Assembly (NCBI RefSeq): GCF_038005985.1
Contig: NZ_JBBOUI010000001.1
Span: 3,932,049-3,996,048 of the forward strand
Direction of reading: 5' to 3'
DNA from: Solibacillus sp. FSL R7-0682
Lineage (GTDB): Bacteria; Bacillota; Bacilli; Bacillales_A; Planococcaceae
DNA length: 64,000 bases
In this document: positions 24,410-32,280 of the stretch, piece after piece
Layout of the letters: each line of letters begins with the position of its first letter
Position numbering within the stretch: position 1 is the first letter of the stretch
Program-made: the position numbers and the translations under genes
The notes under the pieces: generated by a model
What the model was told of the DNA's origin: nothing
The model's input: the letters and a program-made list of their open reading frames with translations, nothing else
Databases searched by the model: none

Positions 24410-26785
24410 TCAAAATAACTTTATTTGCTCTGTACTTGATAACTTACTTTTATTTTCATCAACAAGTTTATATCCCATTGATTGATAAGCCTTCAACCTT
24501 TTCTCAAACATTCTCTGCAGCATTGGCTCTTTTCGGTCAACATAATCATATACCTTTACTACTGATTTATTTTCATCTACCCGATGTAACCTACCAACAT
24601 ACTGCTGCAATGTTCCTTTCCATGATAAAGGCATCACTAAAAATAATGTATCTAAACTTGCATGGTCAAAACCTTCTCCTATATATTTTCCTGTTGCGAT
24701 AATGAGCCGCTCTTCATTCGCATTTAAATTTTGCAATGCATTTAATTTCTCCAATTGCTCCTTAGACTTCATACCGCCCGTTAACACAATCAAATTTTTT
24801 ACGAAGTTTCTAAACATACCTTCTAAAATTTTCACATGCTCTACTCTTTCAGTCAAAATCAATGGGGTAGCTCCGTTATCTAAAGCTTGTAACACATCAT
24901 CAAAAATTAATCGATTGCGAACATCATCTTGTATTAGTGCTTTATAAACGTCCTGAATTTTTTTAGAATCATTTGTTGTATTATCTTTAAATTGCGTATA
25001 ACGAGGATATAGAAGATGCTCAAATGAATGTACTTTTGAATAGGATTTAGCTGTAACTCTATGGCAAATTGAACCTAATTGCATCGTCATAATTGAATGT
25101 AAACCATCTTTTCTAGTAGGAGTAGCCGTTAAACCGCAAATATATTTAGCTTCTACTTTTTTCATTACTTTTTCAAAGCTTACTGCTGAAATATGATGAC
25201 ACTCATCCACAATAACCTGACCATAGTTTTTCACTTCATCCTTTATTTCTCCACGATAATTTAAGCTTTGAATTGTGGCTATATCAATATTAAATGTTTG
25301 CTTATTTTTCCCTCCACTAATGTGACCTATTAATGTATCTTTATCTAAAAAAACATTAAGACGTTCTTTCCATTGTTCAATTAATTGTTTCCGATGAACA
25401 ATAATTAATGTATTCACCTTTCTTTGCGCTATCAGTGATGCAGCTACAACCGTTTTACCAAAACCTGTTGTGGCCGATAAAATTCCTATTGGACGTTCCA
25501 AAAGCTTTTCTACCGCTACTTGTTGTTCTGGCGTTAAATTCCCTTTGAAGTTAGATGTAATTGTTTCACCTAATTGTGTTTGATCGTCAAATAAAGCCGT
25601 AATTCCTCTGCCCTCTAATACCTTTATTAACGCTTCCTTGCATCCGCGAGGGATAATAATAAAGTCAGTAGTTTCCTCATGACAATTTATATTTTTAGGT
25701 ATACTATGCGTACTTAAGCGTCTAGCCTGTGCCTTGAAAAATTCAGGATTCTTTATTGAGGATAACTTTAAAATCTCATGCATTATTTGCGAAGGAATTT
25801 CATGCTTATTTAAATATAGTCCGTTTTTTTCGATGATTGTAATAGCTAATGGAAGCTTATCTACATCGTTATCCTTCACTTCTTTCACTTGTATAATCTG
25901 CTTCGGCTGAGAAGTTGCCCATAGTATTTTTTTGATTGCATTTAAATCTAATTTACGAACTTTTTCTAAATATCCCCATTGATCTTCATAAGCATTAAAA
26001 TTTTCATCTACAAATACACTATTCAACTGTATTCGAGGACCTCTTTGTAAAGGAAGTGCGATTAAATTTCCGAATCCTCCCTTTGGTAAAGTATCTTGAT
26101 TTGGAAATAGACGATCATAGGAATCCATTCCGATTTCATATCGATTAGAGAGCGTTTCTGATAAAATAAAATGCCCCAATTGTCGAGCTACTTTTGCTGA
26201 AATGGGCTCACTAAAAAACAGCCACACATGTCCTCCATTTCCAGATCTCGAACGTTCAATACTAACAGGTACATCAAGTTGTTGACATGTATCTACAAAT
26301 GCTTGAATATCTTTTTGCCAATCACGTTTATCAAAATCTACTGCTAAAAACCAACACGTTTCATCTTTTAACAATGGGTATAGACCGATAGTAATCTCTC
26401 CTGAAAGATGCCGATAAATCGTTTCATCGCTAAGAGGTATTAGTTTTCTAACCTGACATTGCGAACATTTTATATTTGGCTTCTGACATAACGGAGGCTG
26501 CCACTCTAACGAACAGGCAGGTGTATAGCCTGATTTATTATTTTTAGACTGCCATCGAACAGCATAAACATCGTCTCTTCCGCGGAATAAACTTTTAAAA
26601 ATCTGCACTCTTTTTTGAAGGATTTTTTCTTTCAATTGTTCGTTATGATTAGCTCGCTTAACTGGCTCTACTATTTTATTTGGTTCAACTTGCTTTTGTT
26701 TAAGCAATCCCCTCAAATGTGCATTTTCTTTTTTTAAATGTTCGATTTCTAAAAGGGCTTGATGGAGTTGTTGTTCAATATTCAT
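24410..26785 (-). CDS. TOTE conflict-system protein: archaeo-eukaryotic-type primase fused to SF2 helicase
   Basis: 791 residues. An N-terminal coiled coil (1-40) is followed by a primase-polymerase module with four zinc-type cysteines (91, 100, 107, 110), the metal motif VDFDKRD (149-155) and SGNGGHVWLFF (181-191). The C-terminal half is a superfamily 2 helicase: SATTGFGKT (437-445), VDECHH (526-531), GLTATPTRKD, and QYVGRLHR in the second lobe. This architecture matches the AEP-TOTE family, predicted to act in conflict with mobile DNA. No nuclease domain is obvious. ATG at 26783-26785 follows AAAGG. It is more AT-rich than the core genes and divergent from a Fic-HTH gene within the same att-bounded cassette. 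The biochemical role is inferred from family only. Confidence 0.85.
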   Translation of the reverse strand: MNIEQQLHQALLEIEHLKKENAHLRGLLKQKQVEPNKIVEPVKRANHNEQLKEKILQKRVQIFKSLFRGRDDVYAVRWQSKNNKSGYTPACSLEWQPPLCQKPNIKCSQCQVRKLIPLSDETIYRHLSGEITIGLYPLLKDETCWFLAVDFDKRDWQKDIQAFVDTCQQLDVPVSIERSRSGNGGHVWLFFSEPISAKVARQLGHFILSETLSNRYEIGMDSYDRLFPNQDTLPKGGFGNLIALPLQRGPRIQLNSVFVDENFNAYEDQWGYLEKVRKLDLNAIKKILWATSQPKQIIQVKEVKDNDVDKLPLAITIIEKNGLYLNKHEIPSQIMHEILKLSSIKNPEFFKAQARRLSTHSIPKNINCHEETTDFIIIPRGCKEALIKVLEGRGITALFDDQTQLGETITSNFKGNLTPEQQVAVEKLLERPIGILSATTGFGKTVVAASLIAQRKVNTLIIVHRKQLIEQWKERLNVFLDKDTLIGHISGGKNKQTFNIDIATIQSLNYRGEIKDEVKNYGQVIVDECHHISAVSFEKVMKKVEAKYICGLTATPTRKDGLHSIMTMQLGSICHRVTAKSYSKVHSFEHLLYPRYTQFKDNTTNDSKKIQDVYKALIQDDVRNRLIFDDVLQALDNGATPLILTERVEHVKILEGMFRNFVKNLIVLTGGMKSKEQLEKLNALQNLNANEERLIIATGKYIGEGFDHASLDTLFLVMPLSWKGTLQQYVGRLHRVDENKSVVKVYDYVDRKEPMLQRMFEKRLKAYQSMGYKLVDENKSKLSSTEQIKLF

Positions 26786-27059
26786 CAAATTGTGCCTTTC
26801 CGTTTTTTTAAAACTCAATTTTTATTCCGATTCATCTAAATTCATTATAATTTTTTGCACCAGATTTTTGTATCCTTAAATTAAACTCAAAATTAGAAAA
26901 AGTAAAAAATAACCAATTATTTCGCTATCAAAATATCTCAACAAATTAACGTATCATTAATTTAAATTTAGCGTATAAATAGCGTATTTAAATTATAAAT
27001 TAGCATACGAATAGCGTATAATTAACGTACGTTATTATATTCTATTTGAGGTGATTCAT
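26786..27059. promoter_or_regulatory. AT-rich divergent control region with repeated operator-like units
   Basis: The 20-base unit TTAGCGTATAAATAGCGTAT (26968-26987) recurs with four differences at 27000-27019, 32 bases on, about three helical turns. Further TAACGTA-like pieces lie at 26946-26953 and 27022-27032. The right copy runs into TATAAT (27017-27022), a plausible -10 for the Fic-HTH gene. Repression by the HTH of that protein is a reasonable inference. Confidence 0.6.
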
Positions 27060-28178
27060 CTGTACACACCAAAATTTATTTACACGCAAGCTATTGTAAA
27101 AGATTTAATGTCAATTGAACGTTCTCGATCTATCGTAGAACTAATGCCTATTCCGGCACATATTGAAAGTGACTTAAAAGAACAAGCTAAATTAAAAGCA
27201 ACCCATTACTCAACACGAATTGAAGGGAATACTTTAGATTTAGAACAGGTTGCACGTGTAGTTAAACAAAAGAAGGACGACTTAAGAATACCTGTCGAGG
27301 AAGAAGTACGAAATTATTGGGAAGCCCTTTCGTTTTTAACACAAGAAAAAAATAAAAATACACCCATAACTGAAGATTTTATTAAAAAGTTACACTCCAT
27401 CATTGTTAAACATGGCTCAGGTAGAAAGTCTTCTAAAAGTAATTACCGTGGACCAATGCCTCCAGGAGTACTATTTGCTGTTTTCGATAATCAAACAAGA
27501 CAACCCGATTATATTCCTCCAGAATACTCTGATGTCCCTGCGTTAATGAAATCTTTTGTTAAATGGATACAGTCAGAAAACGAAATGCCTGTTCCGATTA
27601 AAGCTGCAATTGTTACTTATCAACTACTAACGATTCATCCTTTTGAAGATGGTAATGGACGTACCGCACGAGCTTTAGCATCTTATGTTTTATCAACAAC
27701 TAATTATGATGTGAAAGGCTTCCATTCTATTGAAGAATATTATGTTGAAGATTTACAAGGCTACTACAAACATTTACAAATGGGCTTACCCGCTCTTTAT
27801 TATGATGGGCGTGAAAATCCAAAAAATTTAGCTCCATGGATTGAGTATTTCCTTAGAACAATGGCACTTGCCTATGAAAAAGTTGCTAATCTATCTATCC
27901 AATTTGCTACCTCCACTACAGATCAGCGTATCTTATCGTTAGAGCCAAAAGAAAAAACGTTACTTCGCTATTTAATTGAACGCAATAGACCTGTTAAACC
28001 AAAAGAAATTGCTGAACTGTTCCAAGTGAAACCAATAACGATTACAAAATGGGCTAATACTTGGTTAGAAAGAAATATAATTGAAGGGGCTAGTGGAAAT
28101 CAGCGTATCACATCGTATAGAATTGGTAAAAATTATAAAGATTTAACTTTGAATGATTTAGGTTATAAAGAAGACTAA
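27060..28178 (+). CDS. Fic-family protein with C-terminal helix-turn-helix
   Basis: About 372 residues. The inhibitory motif STRIEGN lies near residue 55, the catalytic Fic motif HPFEDGNGRTARAL near 193-206, and a C-terminal winged helix (PVKPKEIAELFQVKPITITK) near 305-330. The Fic domain would AMPylate or otherwise modify a target; the HTH suggests DNA binding or autoregulation. Start is uncertain: GTG at 27051 has no ribosome-binding site, whereas GAGGTGAT sits correctly for a CTG at 27060 that keeps the family N-terminus YTPKF. It is divergent from the TOTE gene in the same cassette and followed by a strong terminator. Confidence 0.87.
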   Translation: MYTPKFIYTQAIVKDLMSIERSRSIVELMPIPAHIESDLKEQAKLKATHYSTRIEGNTLDLEQVARVVKQKKDDLRIPVEEEVRNYWEALSFLTQEKNKNTPITEDFIKKLHSIIVKHGSGRKSSKSNYRGPMPPGVLFAVFDNQTRQPDYIPPEYSDVPALMKSFVKWIQSENEMPVPIKAAIVTYQLLTIHPFEDGNGRTARALASYVLSTTNYDVKGFHSIEEYYVEDLQGYYKHLQMGLPALYYDGRENPKNLAPWIEYFLRTMALAYEKVANLSIQFATSTTDQRILSLEPKEKTLLRYLIERNRPVKPKEIAELFQVKPITITKWANTWLERNIIEGASGNQRITSYRIGKNYKDLTLNDLGYKED

Positions 28179-28183
28179 ATAAA

Positions 28184-28222
28184 ATCACGCCAAACATTAT
28201 CAAATAAATGTTTGGCGTGGCA
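28184..28222 (+). terminator. Terminator of the Fic-HTH gene
   Basis: CACGCCAAACATT/AATGTTTGGCGTG perfect 13-base stem just after the stop codon. Confidence 0.78.
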
Positions 28223-28375
28223 ATATTGATCACTAATTCTTATCTCACTTCTTTAGCTTTCTTCTAGAATATGTTACGCCCTCCCGTAATCTATCTGCAA
28301 ATTTCTATTTACTATCTAACAAAAACAAACCACCAACTACAATAAATCTACTGTAATCGATGGTTTATTAAAAAC

Positions 28376-28401
28376 CGCACTTACTTATGATACGGTTCAC
28401 C
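28376..28401. repeat. rlmH-3'-end direct repeat, copy B (internal att site)
   Basis: Exact 26-base copy of the rlmH end; two further bases on its left are shared with copy C. It lies 35 bases after the response regulator stop (minus strand) and separates the two cassettes. Confidence 0.9.
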
Positions 28402-28435
28402 TCACCATAAATAAAGGAGGTTTTTGAACTGCAAT

Positions 28436-29041
28436 TTATATCCATCCCTTTTCAGTTGCTTTTTGTACAGCCTGCTGCCTTGTTTCAACTTCGAGCTTTT
28501 GAATGGATAAAGATAGATAGTTGCGAATTGTTCCTTTAGTCAGGAATAGCTTTTTACTAATTTCATTCGTCGTATAGCCATCCTTCACGAGCTTCAGTAC
28601 ATTGATTTCCCGGTCATTCAGAGGATTTTTTTCATTCATAAATAAAGCAGCGGCAAGATCCTGACTGATTACCCTTTCACCTTGCATAATTTTGCGTATT
28701 GCACCAATTACATATTGGATAGGCTCGTCTTTCAGAACATATGCTTCAATATTTAGATCCATTGCTTCCTGCAAATAACCGACTCTCGCAAAGGTTGTCA
28801 TAATCATAATTTTGCACGGATAATTGTGATGACGTATTCTCGCAGCTACTTCCAGCCCGGACAAATGCGGCATTTCAATATCTAAAATGCATACATCCGG
28901 CTTTTCCTTTTCAATTAAAGCCCATGCTTCTGCTCCATCTGCTGCTTCACCCACAATATGTAAATCATCCTCAAGCTCCATAATGGATATTAAGGCATCT
29001 CTCAACAGTTGCTGATCCTCAGCGATACTAAGTCTAATCAT
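28436..29041 (-). CDS. NarL/LuxR-family response regulator (DesR/LiaR-like)
   Basis: 201 residues. Receiver domain with acidic pocket (AEDQ), phospho-acceptor in DVCILDIEMPHLSG, and the switch Thr/Lys (MTTF, LKDEP). The C-terminal LuxR helix-turn-helix is NPLNDREINVLKLVKDGYT then ISKKLFLTKGTIRNYL. Its ATG overlaps the kinase stop (ATGA), so it pairs with that kinase. In similar modules the regulator controls adjacent membrane-stress genes; here the DUF418 gene is the likely partner. It ends 35 bases from an att repeat. Confidence 0.92.
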   Translation of the reverse strand: MIRLSIAEDQQLLRDALISIMELEDDLHIVGEAADGAEAWALIEKEKPDVCILDIEMPHLSGLEVAARIRHHNYPCKIMIMTTFARVGYLQEAMDLNIEAYVLKDEPIQYVIGAIRKIMQGERVISQDLAAALFMNEKNPLNDREINVLKLVKDGYTTNEISKKLFLTKGTIRNYLSLSIQKLEVETRQQAVQKATEKGWI

Positions 29042-30141
29042 TTCACACCCTCCCGAATCGTATCCAGTGGTATAGTCAGAAGCACCTTTGTTCCTTCCTG
29101 ATCATACGTCACTTCCATATTTCCCTTTAATGACCTCATCCGTTCCTTCATTGTAAACAGTCCATTGCCATGCTGCTTTTCGGATAAACCGACTCCGTTA
29201 TCAATAATAGCTGCTTCTCCCCGGTCTTCATTCTGATATAGATGTATTCTGCAATCAGCAGCATGACTGTGCTTAACAACATTCGTTACCGCTTCTCGGA
29301 TACTGTAGGCAAGCATCGTTTCCTGCACACTAGACAGCAGAATATGGGTAAGCTGATGATCAATCTGCACACGGATACCGGCATTCTTAAGCAACTGCTC
29401 ACAATGCTTAAGCTCTTCCTGCAAGGATAAAAAATTTATTTCCGATATTATTTCACGCACCTGCTTATGTGCTGTTCGGACTGTTAGAATCATATCATCA
29501 AGTTCCTTATGAATCCTATGATTCTCGTTTGGCACCAGCCTGGAAACGAGCTCTGTTTTTACCTTTATGACCGTCAGCGTATGTCCTAAAGTATCATGCA
29601 GATCGCGGGCAATCCGCTGACGTTCCCGCTGCATCGCAATGTGAACCGACGCTTCATCAACCTCACGCTGAAGCAGCTTGGATTTTTCAATATAATAGCG
29701 TAACCACGGCAACAGTAGGATAAAAAGCATAACCGCCAGTACAATTGACTGCGCATTTGAAAACAGTACCTCCTGATAGCGCCAAACGAGACTGGCTAGG
29801 AGGAGGAAATTTACGCACGTAGCAATCCATAAAATATGCCGGTTGACAGCGCGCCCGACAAAATCTGCAAAGGCAAACTGAAAGAAAATCCACTGTGGGC
29901 CGCTTAAATAAGCCAAATATGCTGTCATAACAAAACCAAGCACAACAGCAGGAAGCAGCAGACCATCCTGATACCATAGTGCCGTGTAATAGGCACCTAT
30001 ATAGATGACGATTAATACAACCTTAAAAACAAGTGACGGAATCTGCTCCGAGACGACAACCGCATAGCTAAATAGCAGGACGGTCAATACATCAATAATT
30101 AAATAATAGCTTGCCTGACTTTTAGGATACCATTCCAGCAT
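29038..30141 (-). CDS. Sensor histidine kinase (HisKA_3/DesK-like)
   Basis: 367 residues. About five membrane helices occupy residues 10-150. A linker coiled coil and the HisKA_3 motif ERQRIARDLHDTLGHTLTVI follow, carrying the phosphorylated His. The HATPase part has the N box (REAVTNVVKHSHA), G1 (IIDNGVGL) and G2 (HGNGLFTMKERM). It senses a membrane-associated signal with almost no outside loop, like DesK or LiaS types. It follows the DUF418 gene after 9 bases and overlaps the response regulator by 4. Confidence 0.92.
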   Translation of the reverse strand: MLEWYPKSQASYYLIIDVLTVLLFSYAVVVSEQIPSLVFKVVLIVIYIGAYYTALWYQDGLLLPAVVLGFVMTAYLAYLSGPQWIFFQFAFADFVGRAVNRHILWIATCVNFLLLASLVWRYQEVLFSNAQSIVLAVMLFILLLPWLRYYIEKSKLLQREVDEASVHIAMQRERQRIARDLHDTLGHTLTVIKVKTELVSRLVPNENHRIHKELDDMILTVRTAHKQVREIISEINFLSLQEELKHCEQLLKNAGIRVQIDHQLTHILLSSVQETMLAYSIREAVTNVVKHSHAADCRIHLYQNEDRGEAAIIDNGVGLSEKQHGNGLFTMKERMRSLKGNMEVTYDQEGTKVLLTIPLDTIREGVK

Positions 30142-30150
30142 CTAACACTC

Positions 30151-31269
30151 CTATCTTTCCAGCCTCTGCAGCATTCCCTTCCGCAGCCATTCGACCGGTC
30201 CATAAGGAAATTTAGTTAACCACACATTCGCCAGTATAATTTGCCCTACTACTATCATACAAAAAATCCCTATAATTTCCACGCTATTTAGAGTACCTCC
30301 AAGGCCTAAACCCCATCCGTAGAAAATAGCTGTTGCAGTAATGTTTTGCAGAACGTAACAGCTTAAAGACATACGCCCCGTTTTCTCAAGCCACTTCCAC
30401 ATTCCCCACGTACTGCACTTCCGAACAATAAAAGTAATCAGTCCTATATAGCCTAATGCCAGGATAGGGGCAAACAGATAACGGACAGGTAAATCAAATA
30501 GACCGCCTGGTACAAAAGTCAACACATTCAAAGGCAGACCTAGACCTAACCCCCAAATGAGCAGTTTCCGTTGAATGGCATTACCGCGCTCAGTAAAGGA
30601 GAACGCACCACTGCGCATCAGCTTTATACCAACAATAAATAACATAACATTTAAAGGAATAATAAAGATTGCCTCTGCTCTAAAGAACATAAAATTCATG
30701 ATACGATTCTGGACCTGATCTAGCCATGTTCCCTCGGTATATATTGCAATCAACTGTGGCGAGCTTGCCATTGAAAATGCCGGTCCATACAGCATGGAAG
30801 TAAAAATAAGAGCAAGCAACCCTAAATGAATAGCTCCTGCAACCCATAGTGCCCTTTTCATCGCCCGTTCCCCGCGCTTTAGGATGACCGCAATAATACC
30901 TGCAGTAACCGCATAGCTCATGAGCACATCATATTCCATGACGAGCACGTAATGCAGCAAACCTTCCACCATTAAAAATACGATTACCCATTTATACATA
31001 CCGATCCAAGGCTTATTGTGCCTAATGGACTGCTGATATTTAATCTCCATTCCTACTCCGAACATTATCGTTAACATACCAAGCAGCTTGCCATTAAATA
31101 CGAACAGTACAAGGAGGCGTAAAATATCATTCACACTCGACCAACCGGTAAAATCCGTAGTCGTTATATACTTTAGATCCCCTAAATGAGCAAAAATCCA
31201 AATATTCGTTCCAAGTGTCCCCAAAATAGCAATTCCTCTTAAAATATCGATTAATGCTATACGTTTCAT
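30151..31269 (-). CDS. DUF418 integral membrane protein
   Basis: 372 residues with about nine membrane helices. N-terminus IALIDILRGIAILGTLGTNI and C-terminal block EKTGRMSLSCYVLQNI, typical of DUF418 proteins (YeiB group). Start ATG at 31267-31269 with GGAGGGG; the longer frame reaches into the rlmH att region. First gene of the DUF418-kinase-regulator operon. Its function is unknown; linkage suggests it is the effector or part of the sensor. Confidence 0.88.
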   Translation of the reverse strand: MKRIALIDILRGIAILGTLGTNIWIFAHLGDLKYITTTDFTGWSSVNDILRLLVLFVFNGKLLGMLTIMFGVGMEIKYQQSIRHNKPWIGMYKWVIVFLMVEGLLHYVLVMEYDVLMSYAVTAGIIAVILKRGERAMKRALWVAGAIHLGLLALIFTSMLYGPAFSMASSPQLIAIYTEGTWLDQVQNRIMNFMFFRAEAIFIIPLNVMLFIVGIKLMRSGAFSFTERGNAIQRKLLIWGLGLGLPLNVLTFVPGGLFDLPVRYLFAPILALGYIGLITFIVRKCSTWGMWKWLEKTGRMSLSCYVLQNITATAIFYGWGLGLGGTLNSVEIIGIFCMIVVGQIILANVWLTKFPYGPVEWLRKGMLQRLER

Positions 31270-31385
31270 ATAAATGCCCCTCCATTTCTGTACCTTTATC
31301 GTACATGACAGGCCATATATGAAAATATCGACAGGCGTCAATTAATGCAGATGACACCTGTCATTTATTAGAACGTAGAAAAAAA

Positions 31386-31411
31386 CGCACTTACTTATGA
31401 TACGGTTCACC
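31386..31411. repeat. rlmH-3'-end att site, copy A (in the gene)
   Basis: The functional end of rlmH (GEPYHK and stop) plus bases just beyond. The minus strand reads GAACCGTATCATAAGTAA followed by GTGCG, close to the staphylococcal orfX/SCC att pattern with its TATCATAA core. Right end of the composite island. Confidence 0.9.
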
Positions 31412-31870
31412 CTTAATAATCCGAAAGCTACGGTAAATCTGCTCCACTAGCACGAGCTTCATCAGCTGGTGAGGGAGTGTCATTTTGCCGAAACATAGCC
31501 TTTCATCTGCTCGCTTAAACACCTCATCGTGTAAGCCAAGCGATCCGCCAATTACAAAGGCAACCTTGCTCTTCCCGTAAGTCATTAATGCATCTATATC
31601 CGCTGCCATTTCTTCGCTCGTTTTCATTTTTCCATCCAGTGCGAGGGCAATGACATATGTACCATCACTAATTTTAGCCAAAATACGTTCGCCTTCTTTT
31701 TTCTTTACGAGCTCCATTTCCGCATCGCTTAATTGCTCTGGTGCTTTTTCGTCGGGTACCTCGATTATCTCGATTTTTGCATAGCCCCCTAATCGCTTAA
31801 CATATTCATCAATACCCATTTTTAAATATTTTTCTTTTAATTTTCCTACAGAGATAATCGTTATATTCAC
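31391..31870 (-). CDS. rlmH: 23S rRNA (pseudouridine1915-N3)-methyltransferase RlmH (OrfX)
   Basis: 159 residues, the full family length. SPOUT fold with the SAM-binding knot [14 protein letters not shown] and C-terminus [12 protein letters not shown], the family end that includes the catalytic His/Tyr segment. It methylates m3-pseudouridine at helix 69 of 23S rRNA on 70S ribosomes. The 3' end doubles as the integration target of SCC elements in staphylococci; the three att-like copies here indicate the same use. It lies after htrC and the CxxH/CxxC gene, the normal Bacillales order. Confidence 0.97.
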   Translation of the reverse strand: MNITIISVGKLKEKYLKMGIDEYVKRLGGYAKIEIIEVPDEKAPEQLSDAEMELVKKKEGERILAKISDGTYVIALALDGKMKTSEEMAADIDALMTYGKSKVAFVIGGSLGLHDEVFKRADERLCFGKMTLPHQLMKLVLVEQIYRSFRIIKGEPYHK

Positions 31871-31960
31871 AACTTATCCACCTTTACATTCCATTTACAA
31901 ACACTTTATCCACAAAAGTTATCCACATATCCACAATCGTTGTCCATATATTGTGTAAAG

Positions 31961-32125
31961 TTATTTACTTGATACAATATATGTTGCCTGCGCTTCACAA
32001 TAAGAACAAGTTGTTGATAACTTTTGCTCTTCTGTTAATAAATCCATCATTGGAAAATCTCCTGTCTCTGCAACGTGCATATCTAAAGCGTGATCTATAT
32101 GGGTTTCACAGCTATACTTTTTCAT
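31961..32125 (-). CDS. Small CxxH/CxxC protein
   Basis: 54 residues with the two metal-ligand pairs CETH (near the N-terminus) and CSYC (near residue 40), the pattern of the BA_5709-type CxxH/CxxC family found next to rlmH in many bacilli. ATG at 32123-32125 follows AAGAAGG. A longer frame adds 15 residues without a site. Probably zinc-binding; role unknown. Confidence 0.82.
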   Translation of the reverse strand: MKKYSCETHIDHALDMHVAETGDFPMMDLLTEEQKLSTTCSYCEAQATYIVSSK

Positions 32126-32207
32126 TTTTAAACCTTCTTTCTTTTCTGAAATTTCCACAAACTTATTCACAATTTATAAGATGTTATCCACAATCCATTG
32201 TAACAAA

Positions 32208-32252
32208 CAAAAAACGAGTAGAAAAGAAAAGCCTTTTTCCTCTCCTACTCGC
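32208..32252 (-). terminator. Terminator of htrC
   Basis: CGAGTAG/CTACTCG outer stem with an inner AGGAAAA/TTTTC-type stem, then T6 on the minus strand. Confidence 0.8.
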
Positions 32253-32280
32253 CATTATCCACTATTCAGTTATCCACAAT

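Larger units (their letters stand above)
31873..32278. promoter_or_regulatory. DnaA-box cluster between rlmH and htrC
   Basis: Perfect TTATCCACA at 31906, 31919, 32184 and 32270. One-mismatch boxes at 31873 (TTATCCACC), 31928 (ATATCCACA) and 32255 (TTATCCACT). All are in the same orientation, within 410 bases and around the small CxxH/CxxC gene. The density resembles oriC-proximal DnaA-box clusters that titrate DnaA in B. subtilis. Confidence 0.75.

Noticed and set aside
24702..24947. Plus-strand open frames opposite the TOTE helicase
   Set aside because: Antisense shadows of the strongly conserved helicase C-terminal domain.
26941..27040. CRISPR-like array in the TOTE/Fic intergenic region
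   Set aside because: The units are only about 20 bases, occur twice with differences, and have no spacer pattern or cas genes; they look like operators.
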